Notes: a model not told the origin generated them from the letters alone. Shown: positions 1-6,711, counted from the first letter of the stretch. The stretch: DNA of 9,115 nucleotides from W11650 sp041844915 (GCA_041844915.1 JBGZBY010000013.1:1-9115), one strand, 5' to 3'. Numbers and translations are program-made.

Positions 1-1
1 A

Positions 2-34
2 GTGAACGCCAATAAATGGATGGAACAGGAATAA
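2..34 (+). CDS. Possible 3' end of a plus-strand gene (last 10 codons)
   Basis: The first bases can be read as VNANKWMEQE followed by TAA at 32-34. The only support is that this frame is open to the window edge and that a hairpin with a T-run, suited to terminating plus-strand transcription, lies about 70 bases downstream. Ten codons are too few to recognise a family, and the frame could be open by chance. Confidence 0.25.
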   Translation: MNANKWMEQE

Positions 35-101
35 GATCATGTGGATACTGAAATCATTTGCAGATTTTCTTACAAATTTTATAGATATGTATAATGTTAT
101 C

Positions 102-182
102 AGACATAGCTATTGCCTCCTCGGTGGGTTTTGTGTGGTAACTTAATTTTACCGACGGCAATAGACTATGTCTATTTTTTTT
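102..182 (+). terminator. Long hairpin followed by an eight-T run; candidate plus-strand terminator
   Basis: The left arm 102-117 (agacatagctattgcc) pairs with 157-173 (ggcaatagactatgtct) with a single bulged A. The pairing continues inward as tcggt (121-125) with accga (151-155). On the plus strand the right arm is followed by a run of eight T at 175-182, as in an intrinsic terminator, and a possible plus-strand gene end lies at 34. The stem is long and the loop large for a terminator. Read on the minus strand, the same hairpin holds a strong Shine-Dalgarno sequence and an ATG (see findings), so a regulatory or mobile-element origin is also possible. Confidence 0.45.
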
Positions 183-220
183 ATGAAATTGAATTTGCGA
201 AACTTATTATACGTTATCTC

Positions 221-317
221 TCATGGCAGACATCCTTGCTGTTCAGCTATGTGCTTTGTCGTTGCCTACATGCACTCGGGACTTTCACCCGTTAGAAAGC
301 GCCCATGCTGGGCAAAC
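221..317 (-). mobile_element. Truncated 5' end of a group IIC-type intron (domain I fragment)
   Basis: Read on the minus strand from 317, the sequence begins GTTTGCCCAGCATGGGCGC and continues with TCTAACGGGTGAAAGTCCCG, then a GTAGGCAACGACAAAGCA segment and GCAAGGATGTC. This matches, in order and spacing, the 5' end of bacterial group IIC introns as I remember the Oceanobacillus iheyensis one (GUGUGCCCGGCAUGGGUGC, then AGGGUGAGAGUCCCG, then GCAAGGGUGUCC). The 5' junction lies directly after a terminator hairpin and its T-tract, which is the known insertion site of this intron class. The similarity fades near 221. There is no reverse-transcriptase ORF and no domain V or VI, so it is a dead stub. 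The first bases GUUUG differ from the usual GUGYG. The 3' limit is approximate. Confidence 0.8.
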
Positions 318-356
318 AAAAAGCAGTGCCCTTCCCCGTTAAGGGAAGGGCACTGC
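313..356 (-). terminator. Intrinsic terminator of the large surface-protein gene
   Basis: A perfect 14-bp stem joins 323-336 (gcagtgcccttccc) to 343-356 (gggaagggcactgc) around a 6-base loop. Read on the minus strand it is followed by TTTTTGTTTG. It lies about 90 bases past the stop codon of the surface-protein gene and points the right way. The T-tract ends exactly where the intron remnant starts, so this terminator was probably also the intron's target site. Confidence 0.9.
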
Positions 357-446
357 CTCAAGTCATCAAAATCACATCGCCATTATAGCTTCGTGGTTTT
401 CTCTGCTATTTCGGACTTTCCACCTGCTGGTATCCCTTATTCAGCC

Positions 447-3400
447 TTATTTCTTCTTTTTCAGCAGAATACCTAAGCCTGCTAAGCCCATACCCAAAAG
501 TCCCAGCATTCCAGTGCCGATGCCGCCGGTCTTCGGCAACTGCGTCACGCCTTGTGGAATCTCCTCTTCTACAATTTCTTCCTCCTTAATCGGTACAGCT
601 TCCGGAATTGCCGGATCGGTAATGGTTTCCTCTACCGGAGAGCCTTCTGGAGTCGGATCATCATTAATCGTAGTGGTGTTGTCGCCAGTGTTATTACCGG
701 TATTGTCGCCGGTATTATTACCGGTGTTATTACCAGTGTTGTTACCGGTATTATCCTCACCCGATCCGGGCGTTGGAATGTACGGCGGCAACGCTTCAGA
801 CGCGTAAGAATTCTGAATCGTTACAAACTGGCTGCCATTATTGATCAGAGAAACAGTATAATCGCCATGCTTATAAGTCGACAGATCGGCTGCCGGCGTA
901 ATGCTGATCTCGCTATCTCCAATCTTTGTTTCAAAGACATAGTAGCGCAGCTCTGTTCCGTCCTCTGCTTTCTTTTTCAGTCCTTCAAAAATTACCGTCC
1001 ATGCATTATCCGCATTCAGGACTCTCGGCGCTACCGGCGCAGCAACTAAGCTGCCGCCCTGCTCTACATACAGCGTAACCTGAATCGGTCTTTGATAAGT
1101 CTCTGCTGTCGTCAGCCAATTCTTCGTTACCTTTACGCTGGTCTTCTCCTCTTCCGGTATCGAATCCTTATGCACATTGATGATATATACCAAATCCTTG
1201 CCATTGTCTACCAGTTTGATCAGATAATCTCCATGATAGTAGCTATTCAGCTCTGGACTCGGCGCAAGCGCTATCTCCTCCTCGCCAATCTTTATCTCCA
1301 TTACAAAGTATTCGATCGGCTTTAAAGGCTCGGAAGACGGCATAGGCACAGGATCGTTTTGCATTCCGCCGCCTGCCGGTGCGGGCTGCTCTACATTCTG
1401 CTCTCCTTCTGCCGGCGCAGGCTGCTCTGCATTCTGCTCTCTTTCTGTCGGTGCAGGCTGCTCTGCATTTTGCTCGCCTTCTGCTGGTACAAGCTGCTCT
1501 GCATTCTGCTCACTCTCTGCCGGTGCAGACTGCTCTGCGTTCTGCTCGCCTTCTGCCGGTACAGGCTGCTCTGCATTTTGCTCGCTCTCTGCCGGTGCAG
1601 GCTGCTCTGCGTTCTGCTCATTCTCTGTCGGTGCGCCTTCTGGCAACGCTTCTTCCTCAATCGTTACATTCTCCGGCTTTGCATGGTATCTCGGAAGCCC
1701 TGCAAATACTCCACTCCAGTCCGTTTCTTCTGTCAAGGTAATTGGTTCGACTTCCACTGGAACTATATTGCCTTCCTGATCTCGCATGTAAAGCTTAACG
1801 ACTATGCTCTTTTGATGCTCCTTCGGAGTCGTTTCCCAAAGCTTCACCACCTTGATATCCCGCTTGGTCGGATCGTCCGGCTGCGTCGTTTCAACGGTAT
1901 TGCGAATCTCAACCGCTCTGGTTTCTGCGATATTAAGGCCATTTCCCCTGATCGTAAAGACCTTATGCTTATACTCATAGTCCATACCCTGAACGCCCTG
2001 CGGCAATACGATCGTTTCGCCGTTTATGCTAACCTCCCAGACATGGTAGACAATCAAACCGTCCGTGTTCCATCTGGGCAGATTTTCCTTGCTAACGGTC
2101 CAGTTATTCGCCTGATTCAGGATAATTTCCTCCAGCACAGCCTCGTTTGCCATGACCTGAACCTTGACCGAACCCTTCACCTGCTCCGGAATATCTGCTC
2201 CCCAGATTTTGGTAATCGTCAGGTCAATCAGTTCAATATTGGTAAAGACATGCTTGCCTTCTGCCAGACTTTGCGAAACCAGATATTCCCTGCCGTCCAA
2301 GCTTACAGCTGTTCCCGGCAGAATAATATTATTGTTTTCATCCAGCTCTCTTACTTCATAGGCAATAGCATTGCCATTAGAATCTTCAATCAACACATCC
2401 TTAAAGCTACCCTGCCAGCTGTCCTCTGCCGTCAGGTCAATCGTATCCTCCGGCACCGGCATATTCGGATTGTTTTCCAGCTCATCCCTGCGGAATAAGC
2501 CGAAGTGTGCCTGCTCTGCCGGCTGACCTTTCCATACCTTAACAACAGGAATATCCTTTAATGCCTTATTGGCAAAGGAGAAGCTATTTCCTTGTGAGGA
2601 GCCTTCCACTTCATAGACAACGCCGCCTAAAACAACCAGTCCCGTAGTTACCGGATTGCCTTGGTCATCCAGCTCTTTAACGGTATATAGGATCCGATTG
2701 CCCTGCTCATCATAAGCTGGCAGAGAATCGGTAAAGTTGCCTTCCCATGTATTGGACACTCCTGCCTGTACATTGTCCTCGGTCAAAGTAAGCTTAGCAA
2801 CTGCCTCACCCAGCTGCTCATCCTTGTATAAGCCAAAGCTTACACTTGGCGCCTTCCCGCCTTCCCAAGTTTTAACTACCTTGATCGGCTCATTCAGCAG
2901 CTTGATATTGGTAAGAAGGAGCTTCCCGCCAACCAGCTCCGGTTTTTTGACTAACCGATAGCCGGCGATCGCCTCTTCTTCTACCGAGTATTTAATTTCT
3001 TGCCCGTCGAAATATTTCGGTAGGCCTACAAAGGTCTTGCTCCAAACACCTGTCGGATCCGCTGTCAATTCCACATTCCGGAAATCGTCCGGATTAAGCC
3101 CCGTACCAGCCAACACCGCAGCCAGAGCCGGCTCGGCTATCAGCGTGATTTGAATGCTTTGCGGCCGCTCCTGAGCATTGCTTCCGTCAAGCCATTGCTT
3201 TTCTACCATAACATCTACGGTGTCAATATTGGTATTGATAATGACAAAGTCATTTTGCTCATATTCAACTGTAAATTTCTTGCCTCTCAAGGTAATTTTA
3301 CCATTGTCCTCGCCGGCTTCCTTCACAGTGTAGGTATATTCGTTCCCCCGCTCGTCAAGTTGGGGAACGCTGAAGATTACCATTCTTTCTCCTTTGGGAA

Positions 3401-6131
3401 GAAGCTTGCTCTCTGCGAATTGCGGAGCATTTCCGCTAACCGCACGCCACAACTCAACGGTGATATCTTCCTGCTGACCGTCCGGAAGGTTCTTCCAAGT
3501 CTTGGTTACGGCAATTTCTCTAGTTTCCTTACTGATATTGGTAATCACAAAACTGTTGTCTGTCCCCGATGCCTTCTCTATCTGCACCCGATACTCCTGA
3601 CCATTTAAAGTAACGGCCTCGCCATGTCCGTAAGCATTTCCAGCAGCATCCAGTTCTTTTACTGTGTAGGTGATCGGCGCGATCTGCCCCAGCGGCACAC
3701 CAGTTACATTGATGTTCACATCATACTTCGGAAACGTTTGCTCCTTCCTCCATTTTCCATCCGCAGCCTTAATCAGGGTCAAGGTTTCAAATGGCTGCCC
3801 ATCTTTCAAGATCTGAACCTGAACACTGTTTTGCTCCATTCCAACAAAGCGCTTCTCTACAGTCAAGGTCACTTGATTCGACATACTGTTATAGGCATTG
3901 GTAAAGGTGTATGTCCCTTGACCGTTATTGGTCTTTACCGAAGTAAATCCCTCTATCGGCAGTTCTTCAACGTCATAGGTATACTCCTCTGCCGTCTGAT
4001 TATTATATTTTGGCAGTTCGGTAAAGCTTCCTGTCCACTGATTGGCAGCATTTAAGGTCAAAAGCTTTCCATTTTCTACCGGATTGTTGGATATCATCCT
4101 GACCGTCGCTTCTGCCACCTTGTATCCCATCCATACCTTATTGACATGAATGCTGGTCTTATCCGAGCTTGCAAAGGTATTGGTAATCGTCAGCTCCGTC
4201 CTATCTGCATTCCAGCTGTATATCGGATTAGGATAATTCGGCATATCCGTTTCCTTCACGTCATAGTCAATGCTTTGACCATTCGCATCCACCAGCGATA
4301 AAGCCTCAAAAGCAACCTGCCAATTGTTATTGCTGTTTAATGTTCGTTTTTCCTCTGTGGGCAATCCGTTCTTATACAGAACAACTGTTGCCTCCGCATT
4401 ACTTGGAATACTCGGCTGCCATTTCTTGGTTACGGTGATATCTATTTGATTGCTTCTATTGGTAATGGTAAAATTCCCATTCCCATCATTGTAAGGCTCT
4501 CCGATTTGCGTATAAGAAGCATCTTTCTGCTCCTTTACCGTATATTCAATCCGCTTCCCTTTTTTATATTTTTGCAACTCATTAACAACAGACTTCCAAT
4601 TTTCTTCTTTTGACACATTAACTGTCTTTACGTTATCCGTCCCCGCAAAAACATCTACTTTAACTTGATTTATCTGTTCTGGAATATTATCGTTTTCCCA
4701 TTTTTTCTCAATGATAATGGTAGTGGTTACTAAATCTTTTATTTTCGGAGTATTTAGCCCCAATTCAGCCGCATTCGGATACGGGATTAACTTCGCTGCG
4801 TTCGTAAGATTATACCATTCTCCGTCTTTGTATTCTTCTTTTAACTTTGCCCGATAATTAAATCGTAATGTTTCTCCTTTTCCCAACTCAATATTAGATA
4901 AGGTAATACTTGAGGCACTTGCCAAAACATTTATTTGAGCTGCTCTTTTTAGGAAATCTGCTTGCTCCTCCGGTGTTGCTCCATCTTTAAAAATTACTGG
5001 CTCAATATGACGTATATACGCAAATTGCTCATTTAGCGGCAATACAATTCTACCGTCTTTGATCTTGTTGTTTATAATAGTCTGCTGTAAGCCTTGCAGA
5101 ATTTTTTCCAGATTTTCCGCCGTAACGCCGGACTCCGCATACACTCCGTCTGAAGCAATCGCTTTTAAAACGTTTTCCCCTTCCCCCTCCATACCAATGC
5201 CAATAGAAATAATCTCAATTCCTTTTTCTTTGATTTTCTTTGCTTCGGCAATGGTATTTTTCTTGATTTCTTCCGTCATTTCTTTTCCGGTACCGATACG
5301 CTCGTCAACCAGTTTTACATAATAGGGAACCCATGTGTAAGTTTGTCCCCACCAAGAATAACTGTCTGTATAATATCCTTTCTTCCAATCATTGTAGCCA
5401 TAACCTCCCTTTTCAGAACGGCTCCATATTTCATAGCCCTCTTTGGGAGTATCTGAAACTGCTTTTTCTATGACATTAAAATCTGGTTTTAATCTATATG
5501 CATATGTCGGTTCACCATCGCTGATTAAAACAATCATTTTTTTGGTATCGGGAGTGGCTTGCAAGAGTGTCGTTGCTTTCTTTAAGCCATCCTGATGAAA
5601 GCTACCGCCCTTGGCACCCAATCTATTGATCGCCGCTTCCAACTCTGCTTTATCATTTGTCAAATTGGCTTCTATTTCTGCATTGTCAGAAAAACTTACT
5701 AACGCAATCTTGATTTTATTTTCATTTTGGGGCAAAAGATCCTCAACGAATTTTTTAGCCGCTTTTTGTGCATTATTAATTTTTTTATATGACGGTATGC
5801 CCAAAAAATCACTAAAAGGTCCTGCCATACTTCTGGAAATGTCTATTATCAAAACGACTTCCAAATTTTTATTAATCATCGTACTACTGCTGTCACCCAC
5901 TACATCTAAAACAGCTGAAAATTCCCCTTTTTCATAATCTTTCGCTATCTGCTTCGCTTTAATCCCTTCATTGTCCCCATTTCCTATCACATAATCAACA
6001 GGATTTTGAATATGATCCTCATCCACCGCCGATATCGATACCGATATCATTCCCTGAAACAAGTTGATGATCATCAACATAACCATCAGCTTGGCTATCA
6101 GAGCTCTCCCTCTCATTTTCTCTCTGATCAT
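447..6131 (-). CDS. Giant LPKTG-anchored adhesin-like surface protein: VWA domain plus 11 CnaB domains
   Basis: The product has 1894 residues. A signal peptide covers about 1-35 (basic start, hydrophobic 11-29, likely cut near SISA-VDE). A von Willebrand A domain spans about 91-355, with MIDAS motif DISRS at 97-101 and the later Asp at D205 in ISDGEPT. Eleven CnaB domains follow from about 471 to 1775, then an NNTG spacer, LPKTG at 1865-1869, a hydrophobic segment and KKKK. Candidate isopeptide Lys/Asn pairs are K476/N558, K569/N651, K665/N745, K760/N865, K877/N966, K978/N1075, K1087/N1188, K1198/N1298, K1308/N1411, K1430/N1652 and K1670/N1774, each with a Glu in a YxVxE-like strand between. 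I see no cysteine, so no thioester domain. Sortase A-type wall anchoring and attachment to host or matrix are inferred; the ligand is unknown. It resembles pilus-tip adhesins such as RrgA, but no pilin or sortase gene is adjacent. The start was chosen because AGGAG lies 7 bases upstream; an in-frame ATG at 6209 lacks an RBS. Confidence 0.93.
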   Translation of the reverse strand: MIREKMRGRALIAKLMVMLMIINLFQGMISVSISAVDEDHIQNPVDYVIGNGDNEGIKAKQIAKDYEKGEFSAVLDVVGDSSSTMINKNLEVVLIIDISRSMAGPFSDFLGIPSYKKINNAQKAAKKFVEDLLPQNENKIKIALVSFSDNAEIEANLTNDKAELEAAINRLGAKGGSFHQDGLKKATTLLQATPDTKKMIVLISDGEPTYAYRLKPDFNVIEKAVSDTPKEGYEIWSRSEKGGYGYNDWKKGYYTDSYSWWGQTYTWVPYYVKLVDERIGTGKEMTEEIKKNTIAEAKKIKEKGIEIISIGIGMEGEGENVLKAIASDGVYAESGVTAENLEKILQGLQQTIINNKIKDGRIVLPLNEQFAYIRHIEPVIFKDGATPEEQADFLKRAAQINVLASASSITLSNIELGKGETLRFNYRAKLKEEYKDGEWYNLTNAAKLIPYPNAAELGLNTPKIKDLVTTTIIIEKKWENDNIPEQINQVKVDVFAGTDNVKTVNVSKEENWKSVVNELQKYKKGKRIEYTVKEQKDASYTQIGEPYNDGNGNFTITNRSNQIDITVTKKWQPSIPSNAEATVVLYKNGLPTEEKRTLNSNNNWQVAFEALSLVDANGQSIDYDVKETDMPNYPNPIYSWNADRTELTITNTFASSDKTSIHVNKVWMGYKVAEATVRMISNNPVENGKLLTLNAANQWTGSFTELPKYNNQTAEEYTYDVEELPIEGFTSVKTNNGQGTYTFTNAYNSMSNQVTLTVEKRFVGMEQNSVQVQILKDGQPFETLTLIKAADGKWRKEQTFPKYDVNINVTGVPLGQIAPITYTVKELDAAGNAYGHGEAVTLNGQEYRVQIEKASGTDNSFVITNISKETREIAVTKTWKNLPDGQQEDITVELWRAVSGNAPQFAESKLLPKGERMVIFSVPQLDERGNEYTYTVKEAGEDNGKITLRGKKFTVEYEQNDFVIINTNIDTVDVMVEKQWLDGSNAQERPQSIQITLIAEPALAAVLAGTGLNPDDFRNVELTADPTGVWSKTFVGLPKYFDGQEIKYSVEEEAIAGYRLVKKPELVGGKLLLTNIKLLNEPIKVVKTWEGGKAPSVSFGLYKDEQLGEAVAKLTLTEDNVQAGVSNTWEGNFTDSLPAYDEQGNRILYTVKELDDQGNPVTTGLVVLGGVVYEVEGSSQGNSFSFANKALKDIPVVKVWKGQPAEQAHFGLFRRDELENNPNMPVPEDTIDLTAEDSWQGSFKDVLIEDSNGNAIAYEVRELDENNNIILPGTAVSLDGREYLVSQSLAEGKHVFTNIELIDLTITKIWGADIPEQVKGSVKVQVMANEAVLEEIILNQANNWTVSKENLPRWNTDGLIVYHVWEVSINGETIVLPQGVQGMDYEYKHKVFTIRGNGLNIAETRAVEIRNTVETTQPDDPTKRDIKVVKLWETTPKEHQKSIVVKLYMRDQEGNIVPVEVEPITLTEETDWSGVFAGLPRYHAKPENVTIEEEALPEGAPTENEQNAEQPAPAESEQNAEQPVPAEGEQNAEQSAPAESEQNAEQLVPAEGEQNAEQPAPTEREQNAEQPAPAEGEQNVEQPAPAGGGMQNDPVPMPSSEPLKPIEYFVMEIKIGEEEIALAPSPELNSYYHGDYLIKLVDNGKDLVYIINVHKDSIPEEEKTSVKVTKNWLTTAETYQRPIQVTLYVEQGGSLVAAPVAPRVLNADNAWTVIFEGLKKKAEDGTELRYYVFETKIGDSEISITPAADLSTYKHGDYTVSLINNGSQFVTIQNSYASEALPPYIPTPGSGEDNTGNNTGNNTGNNTGDNTGNNTGDNTTTINDDPTPEGSPVEETITDPAIPEAVPIKEEEIVEEEIPQGVTQLPKTGGIGTGMLGLLGMGLAGLGILLKKKK
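525..539 (-). other. Sortase sorting motif LPKTG
   Basis: These five codons encode LPKTG (residues 1865-1869). They are followed by a Gly/Leu/Met-rich hydrophobic stretch (about 1873-1890) and a KKKK tail, which is the complete cell-wall sorting signal. Class A sortase is expected to cleave between Thr and Gly and join the protein to peptidoglycan. The sortase gene is not in this window. Confidence 0.95.
672..755 (-). repeat. In-frame 12-bp tandem repeat encoding (N/D)NTG
   Basis: Six full copies and a degenerate seventh of a four-residue unit (DNTG or NNTG) occupy residues 1793-1820, between the last CnaB domain and the acidic, Pro-rich wall-spanning segment. The unit is hydrophilic and flexible, as expected for a spacer that carries the folded domains through the wall. 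Copy number probably varies between strains by slippage. Confidence 0.9.
1383..1634 (-). repeat. Seven in-frame 36-bp tandem repeats encoding a 12-residue Pro/Glu/Gln unit
   Basis: Seven copies of a 12-residue unit (consensus APAEGEQNAEQP) occupy residues 1500-1583, with a partial unit (APAGGG) after them. First-position variants alternate (APAES, VPAEG, APAES, VPAEG in units 2-5), so a 72-bp pair seems to have been duplicated. The unit is acidic, Pro/Gln-rich and probably disordered. It lies within CnaB domain 10, between the strand ending LPRY (1479-1482) and the strand IEYFVME (1606-1612), not between domains. Confidence 0.93.
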
Positions 6132-6146
6132 AATTTCTCTCCTCTC
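6132..6146 (-). promoter_or_regulatory. Ribosome binding site that decides the adhesin start
   Basis: The minus-strand sequence GAGAGGAGAGAAATT directly precedes the ATG at 6131, placing AGGAG (6143-6139) 7 bases from the start. This fixes the start of the 1894-residue protein and puts the basic-hydrophobic signal peptide at its very N-terminus. Confidence 0.9.
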
Positions 6147-6310
6147 ATGATGACTTAAATGATTTCTTTGATTTGATCTTTGTATATTTGAAAAAGAAAT
6201 TAGAAGCAAAAACGCACTCCAACTCTCACAAATACCAAACTACTCCTCTGAGCTTTTTTATTCCCGACTATCGGCACTTTCTGCCCCGCCTGCCTTTCCG
6301 CCTATTTTAC

Positions 6311-6373
6311 AAATAAAAAGAAGCCCGTTCTCCTAAGCGCTCCTTGTATCCCAAGCAGCTGTCCGAATGCTTC
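6311..6373 (-). terminator. Terminator-like hairpin with T-tract between riboswitch and adhesin gene
   Basis: On the minus strand GAAGC (6373-6369) can pair with GCTTC (6324-6320), with TTC/GAA further in. An inner hairpin has CTTG pairing with CAAG and flanking GCT/AGC. The 3' arm is followed at once by TTTTTATTT (6319-6311). The position, 30-90 bases after the aptamer and well before the coding region, is that of a riboswitch expression platform acting by transcription termination. The outer stem has internal loops, so the exact fold is uncertain. Confidence 0.6.
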
Positions 6374-6402
6374 CCTTGCCGCTCTTGAATTCTCAAAGCG
6401 CG

Positions 6403-6478
6403 TTTGCAATCGGACGATCTTAGTTTCCCGTAGACTCCTGACTTTGCGTCCCAAAATTTCTTCTGGTTTGCCCTTCTA
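6403..6478 (-). ncRNA. Cyclic-di-GMP-I (GEMM-I) riboswitch aptamer
   Basis: The minus strand contains the conserved order of the GEMM-I aptamer. GGGCAAACC is followed by CCAGAA-GAAA-TTTTGG, a 6-bp stem with one G-U pair capped by a GAAA tetraloop, which is the P2-type hairpin of this family. GGGACGCAAAG comes next, and then GATCGTCCGATTGC, matching the family's GATAGCCAGGTTGCC-like 3' half; TTGC can close on GCAA of the 5' strand. The remaining arm (GTCTACGGGAAACTAAGAT) is short, and its tetraloop receptor is less clear than usual. The aptamer starts about 10 bases after the predicted transcription start and leads only to the adhesin gene, so c-di-GMP control of that gene is inferred. The sign of the response is not known. 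Confidence 0.9.
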
Positions 6479-6491
6479 TATTGTTGTTCTC

Positions 6492-6520
6492 ATTATAACT
6501 CTTTTTTTCTTATAGGTCAA
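6492..6520 (-). promoter_or_regulatory. Sigma-70-type promoter of the riboswitch-adhesin unit
   Basis: TTGACC (6520-6515) and TATAAT (6497-6492) are separated by exactly 17 bases on the minus strand. The predicted start near 6485 leaves about 10 bases before the aptamer and an untranslated leader of about 350 bases. The sequence upstream is AT-rich, which may act as an UP element. Confidence 0.88.
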
Positions 6521-6711
6521 TAGTCATTTTTTCAATTCTTTTTTTATATTTTCTGCCTAAAAATAGAAAATTTTCGATTATCTAAATGCTTTTTATGGGT
6601 CTTATTGTCTATATTATTTTCATAAAAATAGGCTTTATTTTTTAAAATTTTATAATAGGATTTTACTTCCATTCAGCCACAAAGGCCATCCATCTCTCTC
6701 GCCGCTTTCTT
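6521..6711. other. AT-rich intergenic stretch without a gene
   Basis: This segment separates the pseudogene from the adhesin promoter. It is very AT-rich from about 6521 to 6670 (including the palindrome gaaaattttc at 6567-6576), then turns to a more balanced composition up to the pseudogene. I see no ORF with an RBS and no RNA motif. The AT-rich part lies directly upstream of the -35 box and could help promoter activity or bind a nucleoid protein. Confidence 0.5.

Noticed and set aside
113..476. Two plus-strand frames of 60 and 102 codons
   Set aside because: They lie across the hairpin, the intron remnant and the terminator and run into the antisense of the adhesin's last codons. There is no RBS and no recognisable domain.
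1383..1634. 36-bp periodic repeats resembling CRISPR repeats in length
   Set aside because: The copies are directly adjacent with no spacers and encode an in-frame 12-residue unit inside a continuous 1894-residue protein.
1359..2498. Long open frames on the plus strand and an 89-codon minus frame across the repeat
   Set aside because: A repeat whose length is a multiple of three keeps several frames open. The products are Leu/Cys/Arg-rich low complexity with no RBS and lie inside the adhesin gene.
447..6131. Thioester adhesin or pilus-operon membership for the large protein
   Set aside because: There is no cysteine for a thioester, and no pilin, sortase C or signal peptidase gene next to it; the gene stands alone between a promoter/riboswitch and a terminator.
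6132..6209. Adhesin start at the upstream in-frame ATG (6209)
   Set aside because: It has no Shine-Dalgarno sequence and would put 26 polar residues before the signal peptide; the ATG at 6131 has AGGAG at ideal spacing.
6210..6310. A second riboswitch in the lower leader (small hairpins ggca/tgcc and ccga/tcgg around 6260-6290)
   Set aside because: Only short stems are present, with none of the conserved cores of known aptamer classes.
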